This document shows positions 35,005 through 47,525 of a stretch of DNA of 64,000 nucleotides, piece by piece. Source of the stretch: Macrolepiota albuminosa (taxonomy: Eukaryota > Basidiomycota > Agaricomycetes > Agaricales > Agaricaceae); assembly GCA_027475525.1 (NCBI GenBank), contig JAMWFC010000087.1:577791-641790 (forward strand). Direction: 5' to 3'. Below the pieces are notes generated by a model, which saw only the letters and a program-made list of their open reading frames with translations, was not told where the DNA came from and did no database searches. Numbering within the stretch: position 1 is the first letter of the stretch; each line of letters opens with the position of its first letter. A program made the translations under genes and the position numbers.

Positions 35005-36549
35005 TAGGGTAAACCTCATTTTTCATGTTGTACACCAGTTTTTGCAATCTCTTTCTGTGATAATTACTACACCCTTTTGCATACTACTCACAATATTTAT
35101 ACCTCACAATTCTGTATCGCGTATGTCATACCTAGTTCATACCTATTAACCTCTATCTGTGCATAGCACTGTAACAGTCGACTCGTATAAGTACCATGTC
35201 ACTGTGACTGAACTTAATTATTCGTCGAGATGAGCAATTGACGATTATCGATCTGGCAGTCAAGGAGAATGCAAATAACCCAGCCGCCAAAGGCCGTTGA
35301 CTATGTAGATAGACTGATGGATTGTTGGAATTGTTACCAGTTGGTCCAGCTATGTCTAAGCAAGAACCTAGATAAACACGCGATGCGTAAGTAATTATCC
35401 TCAGTCGCGTATAATTGACTGTATTGAATATACCTAGATAAACACGCGATGCGTAAGTAATTATCTAGGTATCAGTTAGTCGTCCGTAAGTCTATTGATA
35501 TAATAAATCATGGCGCACCCTCAGTCGCGTATAATTGACTGAGGGTGCCCTTCGAGTCCGTGCAACTATATACGTGTCCTGTGGACAAAGCAGCAGTCGG
35601 AGTGGTAGCCCTGGCCATTGTGCTCGTGGCACCCCTTTTGGTATATCACAAAATGTGATATCCCAACATGGATCACATAGATACGGACTTCAACCGATTG
35701 TTATGTACTGCACTCAGGGGCCAGGCTACTACAATGAGTACTTGCGGGACCAATTCCGGCCAGAAGTTGCCAACTCTTCTTGCCAACAACTTGAAAAGAC
35801 TGATCGACCTCACTTACGTAAGGATACGGCCCTTCAAAGATCTGAAAAACAAAGGCTTGTGTGCTATTCAGCACTCAGGTTGCGGTCGCAACAGTAATTC
35901 CGGGCTGTTGAAGTGAGGGGAAGGACTCGAGAGAAAGAAAAAGACGCATAACGTTATGTGAACCTAATTGACTGGCGCCGCGAACGCAAATGTGAGACGT
36001 GGTCTCCGTGCCTTACGCCCGCATATAACGAGAGTCAGGACGAAGCAATGAGTAAGGAATGTATGTAGAAGAAAGAGATCAACGGTAATCTAATCTTTGA
36101 TAACCCCAGGAATACCATCAAACTTACCCGATCCACTATTGTTCGGCAGGGAGATTTGGAAGGGTCCTTTTGCTCATTGTCTGTCGCAACTTCTAACAAA
36201 TATTCCCAGGCTCCCTTGTTCAGGTCTTTTGTTCTTGCCCGTCAATGTGACCCTTGATCAAATACGAGAAATCCTCCTGTGCAGTTTAAATGAATTATGG
36301 GCTTAGCACATTGTACTTGATTCCCTTCATGTCCTTGCCCCATCGACATTGTAAGTATGCCTCACTTTGTTCCTCGATTTATGGCTCAGTGTTTAGCACA
36401 AGATGTGTTCTTTGGGAATGGTACCACCATTGATTGAGCGACCGAAGGATCTTAATTCTCACAGATATAAAGCTGCGCCAGTACGTCCTTAAGAGGATTC
36501 TTCCTCGAGACTGTTGAGAATTTCAATCGTCAGCTAATGACCCTTCTAG
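35005..36549. other. Intergenic, about 1.5 kb
   Basis: Contains the repeat cluster at 35367-35548. Beyond it, open frames at 35535-35916 and 36097-36306 have no domain. A short exon with a good donor (ATG at 36329, GTAAGT at 36351) could be the missing first exon of the F-box gene, but I could not find a frame-consistent acceptor. Confidence 0.45.
35367..35548. repeat. Nested direct repeats ending in a 12-bp palindrome
   Basis: CCTAGATAAACACGCGATGC and about 12 following bases occur at about 35367 and 35433. CCTCAGTCGCGTATAATTGA occurs at about 35399 and 35519. The second copy extends into a perfect hairpin: GCACCCTCAGTC (35515-35526), 10-base loop, GACTGAGGGTGC (35537-35548). Confidence 0.85.
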
Positions 36550-38283
36550 AGTAACGATGTAAAGTCGGATCATACCCATGGGCTCAGGAGTTCTGTGTTC
36601 CCCATATGTCGCCTTCCGCGGGAGGTTTTACAGCAAATCTTCGTTACCTGCGCAAAAACATCTTTTCATCTACCACGATGGAGCTGGATAGTAAATATCA
36701 CTCTCGTCTGTTCTACTTGGCGCCAGGCAGCACTAGATTGTGGTGAGCTTTGGAGCCATATCGATTTTTCGCATCCTAGATGGACAAATATTTCGCTTTA
36801 TCGGTCAAAATCCTTGCCAATATCCGTGCGAGCGATAATCAATGCGATGAATCAGCAGTCGGTTTTTCATACACTCCACTATGCGCCAATGATTCGGGAT
36901 ATATACATTATATCTTCCATATATGACATAGGGCCCTTATTGGATGCTCTGAGCAACCCTAATCCTTCGCTCAAATCCCTTACTATAAACATCCTACGAC
37001 CTGACAACACCAATAGCGACTTGCAATATTCGAAACGAATCACTTCCTCCTTCGGTGCACACCTGCCTTCTATGCTTTATCTGGAACTCCACAGGACTCC
37101 GATAGGTCTTGTGTCGCCTCGCTATACAAATTTACGGAATATGTCTCTTCACCACCTTCCATTTTCTGAGCGACCTTCACGACACGAATTTCTAAATCTT
37201 TTGGAGTATTTTGTCATGCTAGAACACCTCACACTCGTTCATGCATTCCCCAAGAATATAGCTGCCGGAAATGGAACACCTGGGCGTATTGTTCACCTCC
37301 CTAATTTACTTACCATCTCTTTGACTGGTACCATCCTAGAACTGGTGAACATACTGGAATGTGTATCCATGCGGCCCATCGGACGTATTTACTGTCACGT
37401 TTACAAGATGGATGACTTCAAAACTAACTTCTGGAAATTTGCAAGGGCTGTTGGGTCCCATGCGACTTCTGGTGAAAGGCATCTAGACACACTCGTCATT
37501 GAAGTCCATGAGGAGTCCAAACGCTTTACCGACGAAAATACATTCAACCCAGGCTTCCGACAGACTCTCCGCATTCGGGCGCTTGGGGCTATGGAAGATA
37601 CACATCCACTTCTAGATCTACTCATTGGCCCAGATGCGAGCACAGCACACGATGAAGTTGTCATCTCTTCCCTTTTATCCATTTGGGACGCATTGCCATT
37701 AATGGATATCCATTGTCTCATACTCCAAAACCTCGACGTCGTCACTCAGAAATCTTGGCCACGGCTTCTCAACTGCCTCCCAAACCTTCGCATCATCAAG
37801 ATAACTGGACATTGTCCTAGTGGCTTAATTTGGGCTCTCCTCATGAATGCCAGATCGCACTCTCATCTTGAACATGACGATATGAGCTCTTTGCTCCTCC
37901 CAGCACTGGAGGACATCTCCCTTTCCAATGTTAATTGCCATGCTGGCGGGTTCATGGTGTCGTCTTCAAACGTAAATTCTCATTGTGACCTTGACGATTC
38001 AAGATTCCTTGAGGTCGTCTCCGCATACCTAGAGGAGAGGCAACGCTGCAACGTACCTCTCCGTAGCTTTTCTATCTCCCGCTGTAGTAACGTCACGACG
38101 AATGTGTTAGACGAAATCAAAGGATATGTGTCGCACCTCTTCTGGGACTATCTTGGGGAGCTGAAGGAAGACACAGGGCAGTTAGAAACAGGACGACATG
38201 TGATCTACCGAAATCATTGGCCTTCTGCCCCTCCTCCGCAAAGACATTATCACAGATTACAGACCTTGATGGGCTTGGATTGA
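36550..38283 (+). CDS. F-box protein, 5' end uncertain
   Basis: One long frame runs to a TGA at 38281. The F-box is ICRLPREVLQQIFVTC ... WIVNITLVCSTWRQAALDCG, followed by ELWSHIDFSH, the usual WxxIxF continuation in Agaricomycete F-box proteins. About 500 residues of LRR-like sequence follow (repeated LxxLxL blocks such as LPSMLYLELH and LPNLLTISLTG). Such proteins recruit targets to SCF ubiquitin ligases; the family is greatly expanded in mushrooms and targets are unknown. The frame is open from 36550, after a TAG, but has no ATG before the F-box, so translation must begin in an upstream exon I cannot place. Confidence 0.78.
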   Translation, partial: SNDVKSDHTHGLRSSVFPICRLPREVLQQIFVTCAKTSFHLPRWSWIVNITLVCSTWRQAALDCGELWSHIDFSHPRWTNISLYRSKSLPISVRAIINAMNQQSVFHTLHYAPMIRDIYIISSIYDIGPLLDALSNPNPSLKSLTINILRPDNTNSDLQYSKRITSSFGAHLPSMLYLELHRTPIGLVSPRYTNLRNMSLHHLPFSERPSRHEFLNLLEYFVMLEHLTLVHAFPKNIAAGNGTPGRIVHLPNLLTISLTGTILELVNILECVSMRPIGRIYCHVYKMDDFKTNFWKFARAVGSHATSGERHLDTLVIEVHEESKRFTDENTFNPGFRQTLRIRALGAMEDTHPLLDLLIGPDASTAHDEVVISSLLSIWDALPLMDIHCLILQNLDVVTQKSWPRLLNCLPNLRIIKITGHCPSGLIWALLMNARSHSHLEHDDMSSLLLPALEDISLSNVNCHAGGFMVSSSNVNSHCDLDDSRFLEVVSAYLEERQRCNVPLRSFSISRCSNVTTNVLDEIKGYVSHLFWDYLGELKEDTGQLETGRHVIYRNHWPSAPPPQRHYHRLQTLMGLD

Positions 38284-38952
38284 AGGAACATTAGTGTACC
38301 TGTGCTGGCGTGTCGTTACTCTTTTTTTTTCGAACGTGATTCGCATAGATTGATTTGCCTTTTTGAATACACAGGACGTCCTCTCCATGGTCAAGGTATC
38401 GACTTTTTTTTCAGACTTGCATTTAATGTCGGTGTCTGAATAGAATCATGATTGGCTGTCAACAGAAGATAAAAAATAAGAACCATCAATACTGAACAAA
38501 CTGAAGCTGAGTACGGGGGAGAGGGTACACAACAACGTCAGGGAAGCGTTCGAACATGGGAAGGGCCTCATGGATTCGTTCACTCCAGATGCTTTATCAA
38601 GTTCCTGGGTCGCCAGTTTAGGAAAAGTCGATGAGCTGCGGCATTTAGTGGAGCCGTTCAATCTGTCCCAGAATCAATGCAGCCAAGAGGTTGAGTCTCA
38701 TGTCAATGACGACGGGTATGCTGGTGAATAATAACAGAACATTTAACTAGACCTCAGGAGGCAGTCTTAGGCTATGAAAGACGGATAGTCATTCCCACTG
38801 GTTGCTAGAAAGAGGTCCAGAATTCAGGTTCCCCGAAAAAAACAAAGGCGGCCAATACACATAGATTTATAGATTTGGTAGGAGATAAGATGGGGATCCT
38901 AATTATTGATCGGACAAATTTGGCAATGCACTACGGCTTGTAATTAACATTC
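38284..38952. other. Intergenic, about 670 bp
   Basis: 3' region of the F-box gene and promoter of JIP5. Several T runs. No gene recognised. Confidence 0.45.
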
Positions 38953-40788
38953 ATGCCGGAAATTTCGGCGGGAGCTCAGGTCTTTGATCTTGCTTTTCAT
39001 CCAACACACTCGACAGTATATACTGGACTTCTGACCGGTCACATAAGAGCTTTCGCGTACGATGACCAGGGCCATTCTAAACGCACGTTTTCGGTTCGAC
39101 CTTCAAAACGGTCTTGCAGGGCCATATGTCTTGACCACGATGGCTCTCACCTATATGCAGTAGGTAAAGCAAAGGCACTTAAGTACGTCCTATGACGCTG
39201 TCACGGAGTAGATGTTGAGATGTGTGATACTCGATTTTGCAGCATCATTGACACTGTCACAGAAGATGTTGAGATTCGGGCAGGTGTACACGAGTAAGCA
39301 TGCACCGTGACATTGCAACTTCATGCGTTCTGACCATGTTCACTGTTCTTAAGCTCAGCTATAAATCGTATCAAATATGTCATGCCGTCACTGCTTTGTA
39401 CGGGTGACGATGATGGTGTCATTAAGGTACCGCCTCAACTGTCTAAATGCTATGTACGCGAGAAATCATCTCTGTCAGCTATGGGACCCCCGTCAGAGAG
39501 AGTGTATACGGAAATACACTCATCACTTCGATTACATTACTGATTTCTTGTGGTTAGAAGATAAAAAACATTTGGTCGCCAGCAGGTATTTTCTCCATAT
39601 CAAGCCCATATCCTATATTGGAGGGTAAACATGTCCGTAAGCCATTTTTAAATGTCATTCTTCAGCGGCGATGGGACTTTATCGGTAATCGACGTTCGTT
39701 CGAGAAAGACAGAGCCTTTTGCACAATCCGAGGATCAAGAAGATGAGCTTCTCTCCATCGTTGCCATCAAAGGGTGAGTTATTATTGAAACGATCGTCAT
39801 TTTCCTTGCTCCCAATGTCGTTTTGTTTGTTCACGCTGCCCGCATTACATGTCATTTGACCGTGTATATGGTGGAGTGTGAGAGGAAGTGTCTTTTAATG
39901 ATGCTCTGCGTCGCTTGTCTGCGTTGATGAAGTATGAATGTGCTTGATGTTTGACTTATTTGTTGCCGTTCTCAGTGCTTCGAAAGTAGTGGTGGGAACT
40001 CAGATTGGAGTTCTGTCTATTTTCAATCGTAACGCTGGTTGGGGCGATTGTGTTGACCGGATCCCTGGGTAAGTATTTGATTATAAGTTTTTGATCATCT
40101 TTTGTGCGCTCATGGACTATTTTTTCTACTATCCTGTATTAGACACCCACATTCTGTTGATGCGCTTTGCGCACTGCCTCCTGATCTGCCGGACGTAGAT
40201 ACGACAAGTACAATCCTGACCGGTTCATCGGATGGGTATGTACGCGCTATTGAAATTCTGCCTACGAAACTCTTGGGGGTTGTTGCCGATCATGGGGAAT
40301 GGCCAGTGGAGCGAATAGCCATTGGCAATGGGACAAGCCAGCTAACCCTGGATGTCCCTGACATGGACAAAAGTGGGACAAAAGTGGGCAAGAAAAATGA
40401 CGATGATGACGACGAGGATATGAGTAAATCACGGAGAAGGTGGTGGGTTGGAAGTGTGGGTCACGAAGAAACCCTACGTCTAACGGATCTAGAGGCTTTC
40501 TTTTATGAGACGAGAGGAAAGGGGACCCAGGACACATTTGACGCTGATGGAGAACAGAGAGAAATTGAGGACGTCGAAGAGGATGATGATACCAGCGAAC
40601 ATTCAAACGACAATGAACCAGTTGTCGAGCCGCAAGACAAAGCTGATTCGGATGAAGACTCTGATCAAGAAGAAGTATCAAAGGCGAAAAAACGTAAACG
40701 CAAACCAGAAAAGAATCCATTGGCGGTAAACAAGAAGGGGAAAAACACCGTGGATATCTCTGAAGCCACATTCTTTGACGGTCTTTAG
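38953..40788 (+). CDS. JIP5: JIP5, WD-repeat ribosome biogenesis protein
   Basis: The protein is 435 aa in seven exons: 38953-39182, 39243-39293, 39354-39426, 39479-39585, 39666-39773, 39976-40068 and 40143-40788. The start MPEISAGAQVFDLAFHPTHS and the blocks YTGLLTGHIRAFAYDDQG, CTGDDDGVIKLWDPRQREC, DYITDFLWLEDKKHLVAS, SGDGTLSVIDVRS and GSSDGYVRAIEILPTKLLGV follow the WD-repeat order of fungal Jip5 (human WDR55). The C-terminus is acidic then Lys-rich (KAKKRKRKPEKNPLAVNKKG) and ends FFDGL, also typical. Jip5/WDR55 is nucleolar and needed for rRNA processing and 60S assembly. The fifth intron (39774-39975) is 202 bp, far longer than the rest. Confidence 0.92.
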
Positions 40789-41805
40789 TTCTAGAGGATA
40801 TGTACCCAAGCAAATAAGTGGACCAAACTTGTTCCCCTGTTTCTCGGATAATGACACATCCCTAAACTCAGCCTAGACCAACTTACGACAGATGGTGGGG
40901 CAATGCAGAAACCGTCGATGCTTTCCCGCCGATTCTGTCAAATAGGTCAATGTCTAGATGAATCCTATGACCTGCCTATTTTCTATCATGGGACAATTGT
41001 CTCATGAGATCGATTTCCATCAGTCGTACTTCTTTGTGGATTCGTCGTATGCGGATGGAGACTCTTGATCAAGTATTCTCTTCCTTCTTTCTCCTCGTAA
41101 CATAATGTTACGTGACCAAATCCGCTCAGCTACCGTAGTACTTTTCCAGATAGTGCATGATCCGTATTGCGTGATACTGACATTTGTCAATACAAGATAC
41201 AAAACACACGGAAATTCCTTTGGAATTGATGGCACAATACTCTCTGATGGATATGCTTATAGGAGGGAGTTCACAATAGCCGACCCTTTGTTACTTTGCT
41301 ATTTGGAGACATGGACCTTTCATGTCGGAGCCAGCGTAAGCTTCGAAGCTTGAGATATCAGGATGCGATATCGATTTCTCCAAAACCGACAGGATGCAAA
41401 TCTAACATGGGATATTATGCAAGCTGCCATTGCGAGATGTCAAGACGACAATTGCATCATCATGACAAGATAGACTGCTGCATAAGAGTGGTAAGAAAGA
41501 CTATGTTTCCGGCACTACTTTCGTGCGGCTGGCACTGACAACGGCACTAAGGCTGACTGATGCAGTGGGTAACCAAACGACAGTCTTCCATCAAAAGCCG
41601 CGTAATATCTACCGGCTGAAACGGAGACAGAACGTCCGCAGGCCACTCAAAGCTTCGACACGTCATCTGGCGCTGTGCGTTTTCCGCGGCCGTTAAAATT
41701 GTCACGTGCATGGACGGATCATGGGCTATCTCTTCAAAGCATCGTTGAAAGGATAATGGCTTCGCGTTCGGACGGGTCTAATACGACCATAAGTTACTCA
41801 GAACA
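40789..41805. other. Intergenic, about 1 kb
   Basis: No gene recognised. A CACGTG box lies at about 41702-41707, about 100 bp upstream of the ALDH start, and could bind a bHLH factor. Confidence 0.4.
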
Positions 41806-44140
41806 ATGATTCTTGCAAACCGGACATTATGCAGAGCAGCAAAGGTCCATTGCTCGCGCACACTGTCAACGCGAGCTGCTGCTATTCTTTCTTCCTTGGA
41901 CTTAGCAACGACCGAGGAAATAGCAGGAGTTTACGACGGACAATGGAGAGGGTCTGGGGATATATTTACTTCCCTCTGCCCAACAACTGGAGAGACTCTG
42001 GCCCGCGTCAGAAGTGCCTCTCCTCAGGAGCTTCATGATGCCATTGCGCGTGCACGAGAGGCGTACACTTCCTTTCGACGTAAGCACTTATCTGAAGTTT
42101 TGACTTCCTCCTTGTTCACCTCTGGCTGTACAGACGTTCCAGCTCCTCGTAGGGGAGAAATTCTTAGACAGATACGAGAGGCTCTCGCTGCCAAGGTATT
42201 GTGTAATCAACATCAACATGTCCTTGGGCGATCCTGAATTGCAATCTAGCGGAAGGAGTTGGGTGCGCTCGTATCTCTAGAAATGGGGAAGATTAGGACC
42301 GAGGGCGAAGGTGAAGTTCAAGAGTTCATTGATATCGTGTGTCACAATCTCCTTTACGACCGTCAAGCGGAAACATATTCACACTAAAACACAGTGTGAC
42401 TATGGTGTAGGGCTTTCCAGGATGATGAATGGCAACGTCGTTGCATCAGAACGCCCGGGGCACTCCATTTTAGAAAGTCAGTATCCTTGCGACATACTCA
42501 TTCATCCCCTTTGACATGTTACTCAGTTCCAAATCCTCTTGGAGTGGTAGCTGTTTTATCTGCCTTTAATTTCCCTGTAGCAGTCTATGGATGGTATAAG
42601 TGTATTCTTACTTCTGAAAAGGCACTCCCTGAGATTACTTGTGCTAGGAATCTAGCCTTGTCATTAGCTGCTGGAAATGCAACTATTTGGAAGCCCTCAC
42701 CAACTACCCCTTTATGCTCGATAGCTGTGACAAAGATAGTGGCACGCGTTTTAGAAAACAATAGAATCCCAGGTGCTGTCGCCGGTCTTGTTACTGGTGA
42801 CAAGGACGTAGGCGCAGCTATTGCAGAGAGTCGTGACGTTGAATTGGGTTATTAACTTTCTCAAAGTCTTGGTTCGGCACTGAATATGGCTATATGCAGT
42901 GTCATTCACTGGAAGTGAAAGTGTTGGTCGCATCGTTAGCAAGACAGTGATGTCTAGGTTTGGAAAGACTATCCTTGAGTTGGGTGGTAACAATGGTCAG
43001 GCTTTCTGGTTACAAACAACTTCCTTCACCAACTCATCACGCGCCCTATCAAGCTTCGGTTGTGATGGCGGATGCTGACCTTTCGCTTGCGGTGCCTTCT
43101 GTCTTCTTTGGTGCCGTTGGTACGGCGGGCCAACGTTGCACGTCAACAAGGAGGGTCTATCTGCATCGAGATATAGCGTCAGAGTTTCTTGAACGCCTTC
43201 AAAGCTCTATGCTACTGTTAAACCTGGTGATCCACTCGTCGAAGGCACTCTTTTGGGACCACTGCACTCTTCTACCGCGCGCTCTATGCTACTGTTAAAC
43301 CTGGTGATCCACTCGTCGAAGGCACTCTTTTGGGACCACTGCACTCTTCTACCGCGCTTAAGACTTATAGCGATGCTATCGAACACTTACGTTCGATTAA
43401 GGCAGAAATCTTGACAGGTGGGGATAGATATACTGAAGCACCTCTCGATGTCGGGAACTTTGTGCAGCCAACAATTGCAATCCCCAAGTCTTTCAACCCA
43501 ACGGAACAGATCTGGTCCACTGAGACATTCGCCCCAATCTTGAATGTTGCGGTATTCGATGATCTCGACGAAGCCATCAGTTGGAATAATGCTGTACCAC
43601 AGGTGAAGGGCACCAATGTGGTCGTTGACTCACAATGATAATTTGCGTTGTCAGGGTTTATCAAGCAGCCTCTGGACTCGGGATATACGAAATCTAGGTA
43701 AGTGGATCGGACCCGGTGGGTCAGACACGGGCATAGTCAATGCAAGTATCCATCTGAGAGCGCCCCTTGTCGGATTACTTATGGAGACCGTGCAGGTCAA
43801 TGTGGGCACCAGTGGTGCTGAGATCGGAGCTGCTTTCGGCGGAAACAAGGTCGGTTCTCCCACTTTGTCCATGTGGCGTTGTTCGGTCTGACAGCGTTTT
43901 GACTCGGTTAGAGTACCGGTTGGTAAGTTAGAAGTGGCAATCATAATGTACAATCGCAGTTACGATGTTCGTTTACCTAGGGGCCGTGAGTCCGGCGGCG
44001 ACGCGTGGAAGCAATACGCACGCTGGAGCGCCTGTACAAGTACGTGGATTGTTTCTTTCCCTCTTACTACACCTAATCTGGTCCTAGTAAACTTTTCGGA
44101 TAGTGCGCCTTTAGCCCAGGGAGTTAACTTCGTTGCTTGA
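41806..44140 (+). CDS. Aldehyde dehydrogenase, ALDH7A1/antiquitin type
   Basis: Thirteen exons: 41806-42079, 42134-42195, 42250-42336, 42395-42476, 42527-42593, 42648-42847, 42900-42995, 43054-43602 (with a 77-bp duplication), 43655-43741, 43796-43849, 43912-43922, 43981-44039 and 44088-44140. The catalytic Glu is in TILELGGNN and the catalytic Cys in [22 protein letters not shown] and [14 protein letters not shown] are family blocks. The ending [15 protein letters not shown] is typical of ALDH7, which oxidises alpha-aminoadipic semialdehyde (lysine catabolism) with NAD+. The N-terminus ([20 protein letters not shown]) looks mitochondrial. Removing one duplicate and adding one base at 43203/43204 gives 534 aa. 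The ninth intron has a GC donor (AAT|GCAAGT, 43742-43795) and exon 11 is 11 nt. Confidence 0.87.
43204..43357. repeat. Exact 77-bp tandem duplication, probable assembly join
   Basis: 43204-43280 is identical to 43281-43357. It repeats the segment encoding [18 protein letters not shown] out of frame in ALDH exon 8. Confidence 0.95.
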
Positions 44141-44506
44141 ATGCTAGTACGGATGTTGCCACAAATTCGGCGATTTCTCTGTTTTTTGACGTTTACAGAA
44201 AAATGATGCCATTTAATTTAACCCACTTTCAAACCCAAATGGGTCATTATCTTGAATCTATATCAGGGTGTCATGAGAACAACGTGGGAACCCACCTTTA
44301 TCCCATTTGGAAGGTAACCAGGGTCCCAAACATGTGGATTGTCTTGATGTCGAACAGTCAAGAGTGTGTTTGCCATCATTGTGAAGCGTTCGAGACCAAG
44401 TATTTATTGAGATGTTCAAAACGCTCTCTGTCCTATTTCGCGCCTCAACTTTTCCTGATTCCTTCACTTCGGAACGAGTGCTTTTACTTCCACGATACAT
44501 CACTAC
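44141..44506. other. Intergenic, about 370 bp
   Basis: Between the ALDH stop and the next start codon. No feature recognised. Confidence 0.4.
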
Positions 44507-45660
44507 ATGGCAACACCCGATGATCTTCCGTGGCCAGAGCTTGGGAACGTTTCTCGCGGTGCTACTCGCGGTAATCAAGGCCAGAAAGGTGTTCTCGGGC
44601 TACCTGACAGCGAAGGTCGCTGCCTTCTTCAGCTTCGTGTCCAGCCCGGTGTCCTCGCTGTGCGACTCAACCGCAAAGCCAGTGACTGGTACCGTATACT
44701 CGACGGCGAAGTCAACCGTGCACTCAAACTGACGAAAACGTACTGGCGCAAGGCTCGCAGACGTCAGGATTACGATGTTCGCGCAGATCAGGATCATATG
44801 GAACTACACGAATGGCTGCAGCAGCTGAAGGACAAGACCATGTCGCATCTAGAACTTCTTATGCAAAAAGGCGATATACAAGGTCCACCGTATATGATGC
44901 CGGAAGACGTTGAGCTCACCTTCCTCCGGAAATTTATCGAGCGTCAGGCAAACGGTATCCCTCATAATCCACGTCTACGAAACCCTGTAGGTGACCATAC
45001 GTACCCGCGGGACCACTTCAGCGGTAGTTCCATAACTCCTGAACCATCGGACACTAGTTATCCTGATCAACAACGTTCTGTGCACGGTAATATTTTTAAT
45101 CTGTATATGTGAATGTGACTAATACCAACTTATTAGATCATTTGTCTGATGGCTCAAGTCAGCGCTATTCCCAATCTCCTTCAATGCAAACTACTGAATA
45201 TTTATCACATGAAGCAAATCCATCCAGTGCGTGCTGTTTCTTGCCATCCAACTTTGATATCAATTTACGTCTCGGTTAGATCATGGTCTACAGGGTGCCC
45301 GAAACGCACTTTTACGTGCGCCATCCAACTTTGATATCAATTTACGTCTCGGTTAGATCATGGTCTACAGGGTGCCCGAAACGCACTTTTACGTGCCCAG
45401 AAAGACACTCAGGATGCCTATATGAGATATACGGCGTGTATTGACATGGAGCGTCAAGCTCGGAATGCGCTTGCTCTTGCAGAAAAGAGACGAGACGAGA
45501 TGAGTGAGTTTTCCAAATCAATCTTGATGCTGCGGCGCCCCGCTCATGTTTTCTGATAGTGGGTACCCTGCTCTCGCATAATCAGTCTTCTTTTGGTGCG
45601 CTCAAAGCTGTTACCGAGTCTCCATGGTAAAATCACTGATGGAATAGCATAGAAACAAGA
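44507..45660 (+). CDS. Unknown protein with coiled-coil segment, 3' end not determined
   Basis: I do not recognise this gene. From the ATG at 44507, exons 44507-45086, 45137-45226 and 45280-45503 (77-bp copy inside) join in frame, and a fourth starts at 45560. The first exon encodes a basic stretch (YWRKARRRQDYDVRADQ), then ELHEWLQQLKDKTMSHLELL. The third encodes a charged helical segment rich in Ala, Arg and Glu (DMERQARNALALAEKRRDEM) that looks coiled-coil. There is no signal peptide or membrane span. Donors and acceptors are canonical, which argues for a real gene. Where it ends after about 45600 I could not establish. Confidence 0.5.
45243..45396. repeat. Exact 77-bp tandem duplication, probable assembly join
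   Basis: 45243-45319 is identical to 45320-45396. It spans an intron/exon boundary of the unknown gene; collapsing it keeps the exon in frame (RNALLRAQKDTQDAYMRY). Confidence 0.95.
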
Positions 45661-47152
45661 TCAAGGAACTCTTCTTTCTCAGGAGAGGAACAAAGAAGTC
45701 CATCAAGATATCACACAGAGGTAAGGCTGAGCTTTAGATATAATCAAAAATCTGTGTTCATTTTGAGTCAGGATATCCGAAATACAACCGATACCTTCAA
45801 TAATCCACGGATAAACACGAAACTTGACTGGAACAACGATGTCCAGACTGTATATACCACCGAGTCAACGACACAGCTCGAAGCAGGTCACATTTCTCTG
45901 AACATCGGGCATATCTGATCGTCTTTGAAGGATCCTGTACGCTCTCGAAAGCACTTACGAACGTGGGACCAGAGTAACCAACTCAATGGTGAGTCTCTTT
46001 GACATAATGTCCATATCGACAATTTCTCACGAGTATCCGCCAGACGTGCAGTATTCATGCGAGGTCCGAGAATCTGTGCTTCGTTCACTTACTAGTTAGA
46101 CTGATACCGACTTTGTAGGACATGACAGCAATTCCTCCGCGAAAACGTTTACACCATATGATGCCAGGGTTTGAGGTGTTGAGTAATGCCGCACTTCAAG
46201 CCTCAAGCCTTGGCATCCAGTAATCAACCTTACTTCACCCTTCTTAGTATCTTTATTTTTTTGCGTCATGGTGTACGTTTGTATTTTTGTAGGTCAGGAT
46301 CTTGCACTAGATATCTTCAACGCGCTCAAAATCCACTAATAATTGCTCATCTCATGTATATCCATGGAAAATGTTGCACATGTCCATGTAGTCAACCATC
46401 ATGTCACATCATCAAATTTCGGTTACCAGTTCTGCATAAAAATATTAGAATACATCATCGTAATGTCAACTTGATCACTCCCTCGATTCATTGCCCCTTG
46501 ATATTTCTGATACTCAATCAACTCTTCTCGTGAGTCAATGGCAGATTAACTAGTTTGTTGGAACCCGCTTGATTCACGTTTGGAAAATCAAGTGGACCTG
46601 AACTTTGTTGGTCTCAGGACGCGGGAGCAAAAATCTCCTTGTGGTATTCGAGGGGAAGATGTGGCGCGACCTTGATAAGATTAGATTGGTCGATTTCATA
46701 AGCAAACATCATCAACTCATAAAAATTCTTGCAAATACAGCAAGGCTTTTCCAAGTCCTGTACTCGTGCAAATGTACTTCATTTATCGTGTTACAAGCAG
46801 AGTCAAACTTCATCACAAGTACCTTTTTGGAATGTTGTCACTCTTTTGTTTGACGTGGAAGAAATAGGACCTGAAAATGCAACATGTACACTAACGTACT
46901 TTATGACATGGTGGAGTCGTCGCTGATTCGATCTAAAGCTTTCAACAATAATATGGCTTTTATCTAGATCGCGTCGTGGAACCCGACTGTCCAGTGTAGC
47001 TCCTCCAAAGATACATCCATACTTTCCCTATGTAGTAGTTTAAATGGAGAAGGTGTGCTGATTTTCTATTCATCTCCCGAAATAACCTTGATACAAACAC
47101 ATCCTGCGTCCGACTTCAACGGCGGCGACAATACCCCGGATTAAATGTCAAG

Positions 47153-47306
47153 AACAAAGGCATCTGACATTATTGTTATCGCTTGAAACCGCACGACCAT
47201 GTCTTAATTTATCTGACAGCTGTTGTGATAACAAAGGCATCTGACATTATTGTTATCGCTTGAAACCGCACGACCATGTCTTAATTTATCTGACAGCTGT
47301 TGTGAT
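47153..47306. repeat. Exact 77-bp tandem duplication, probable assembly join
   Basis: 47153-47229 is identical to 47230-47306 (one further base matches). Intergenic. Confidence 0.95.
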
Positions 47307-47371
47307 ATAAACTGTAAACCTGATTTCGTTCTAGCTCTTTCTTTTATTCAAAAATGTCACGCTGGTTTCTT

Positions 47372-47525
47372 CTCGCCGACATTGCCGGGAACGTTGACGT
47401 GAGTCTAGCGACCTACGGCATGCCTAGACACACTCAGACATGGAAACACTCGCCGACATTGCCGGGAACGTTGACGTGAGTCTAGCGACCTACGGCATGC
47501 CTAGACACACTCAGACATGGAAACA
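47372..47525. repeat. Exact 77-bp tandem duplication, probable assembly join
   Basis: 47372-47448 is identical to 47449-47525 (three further bases match). It lies only 66 bp after the preceding duplication. Confidence 0.95.
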
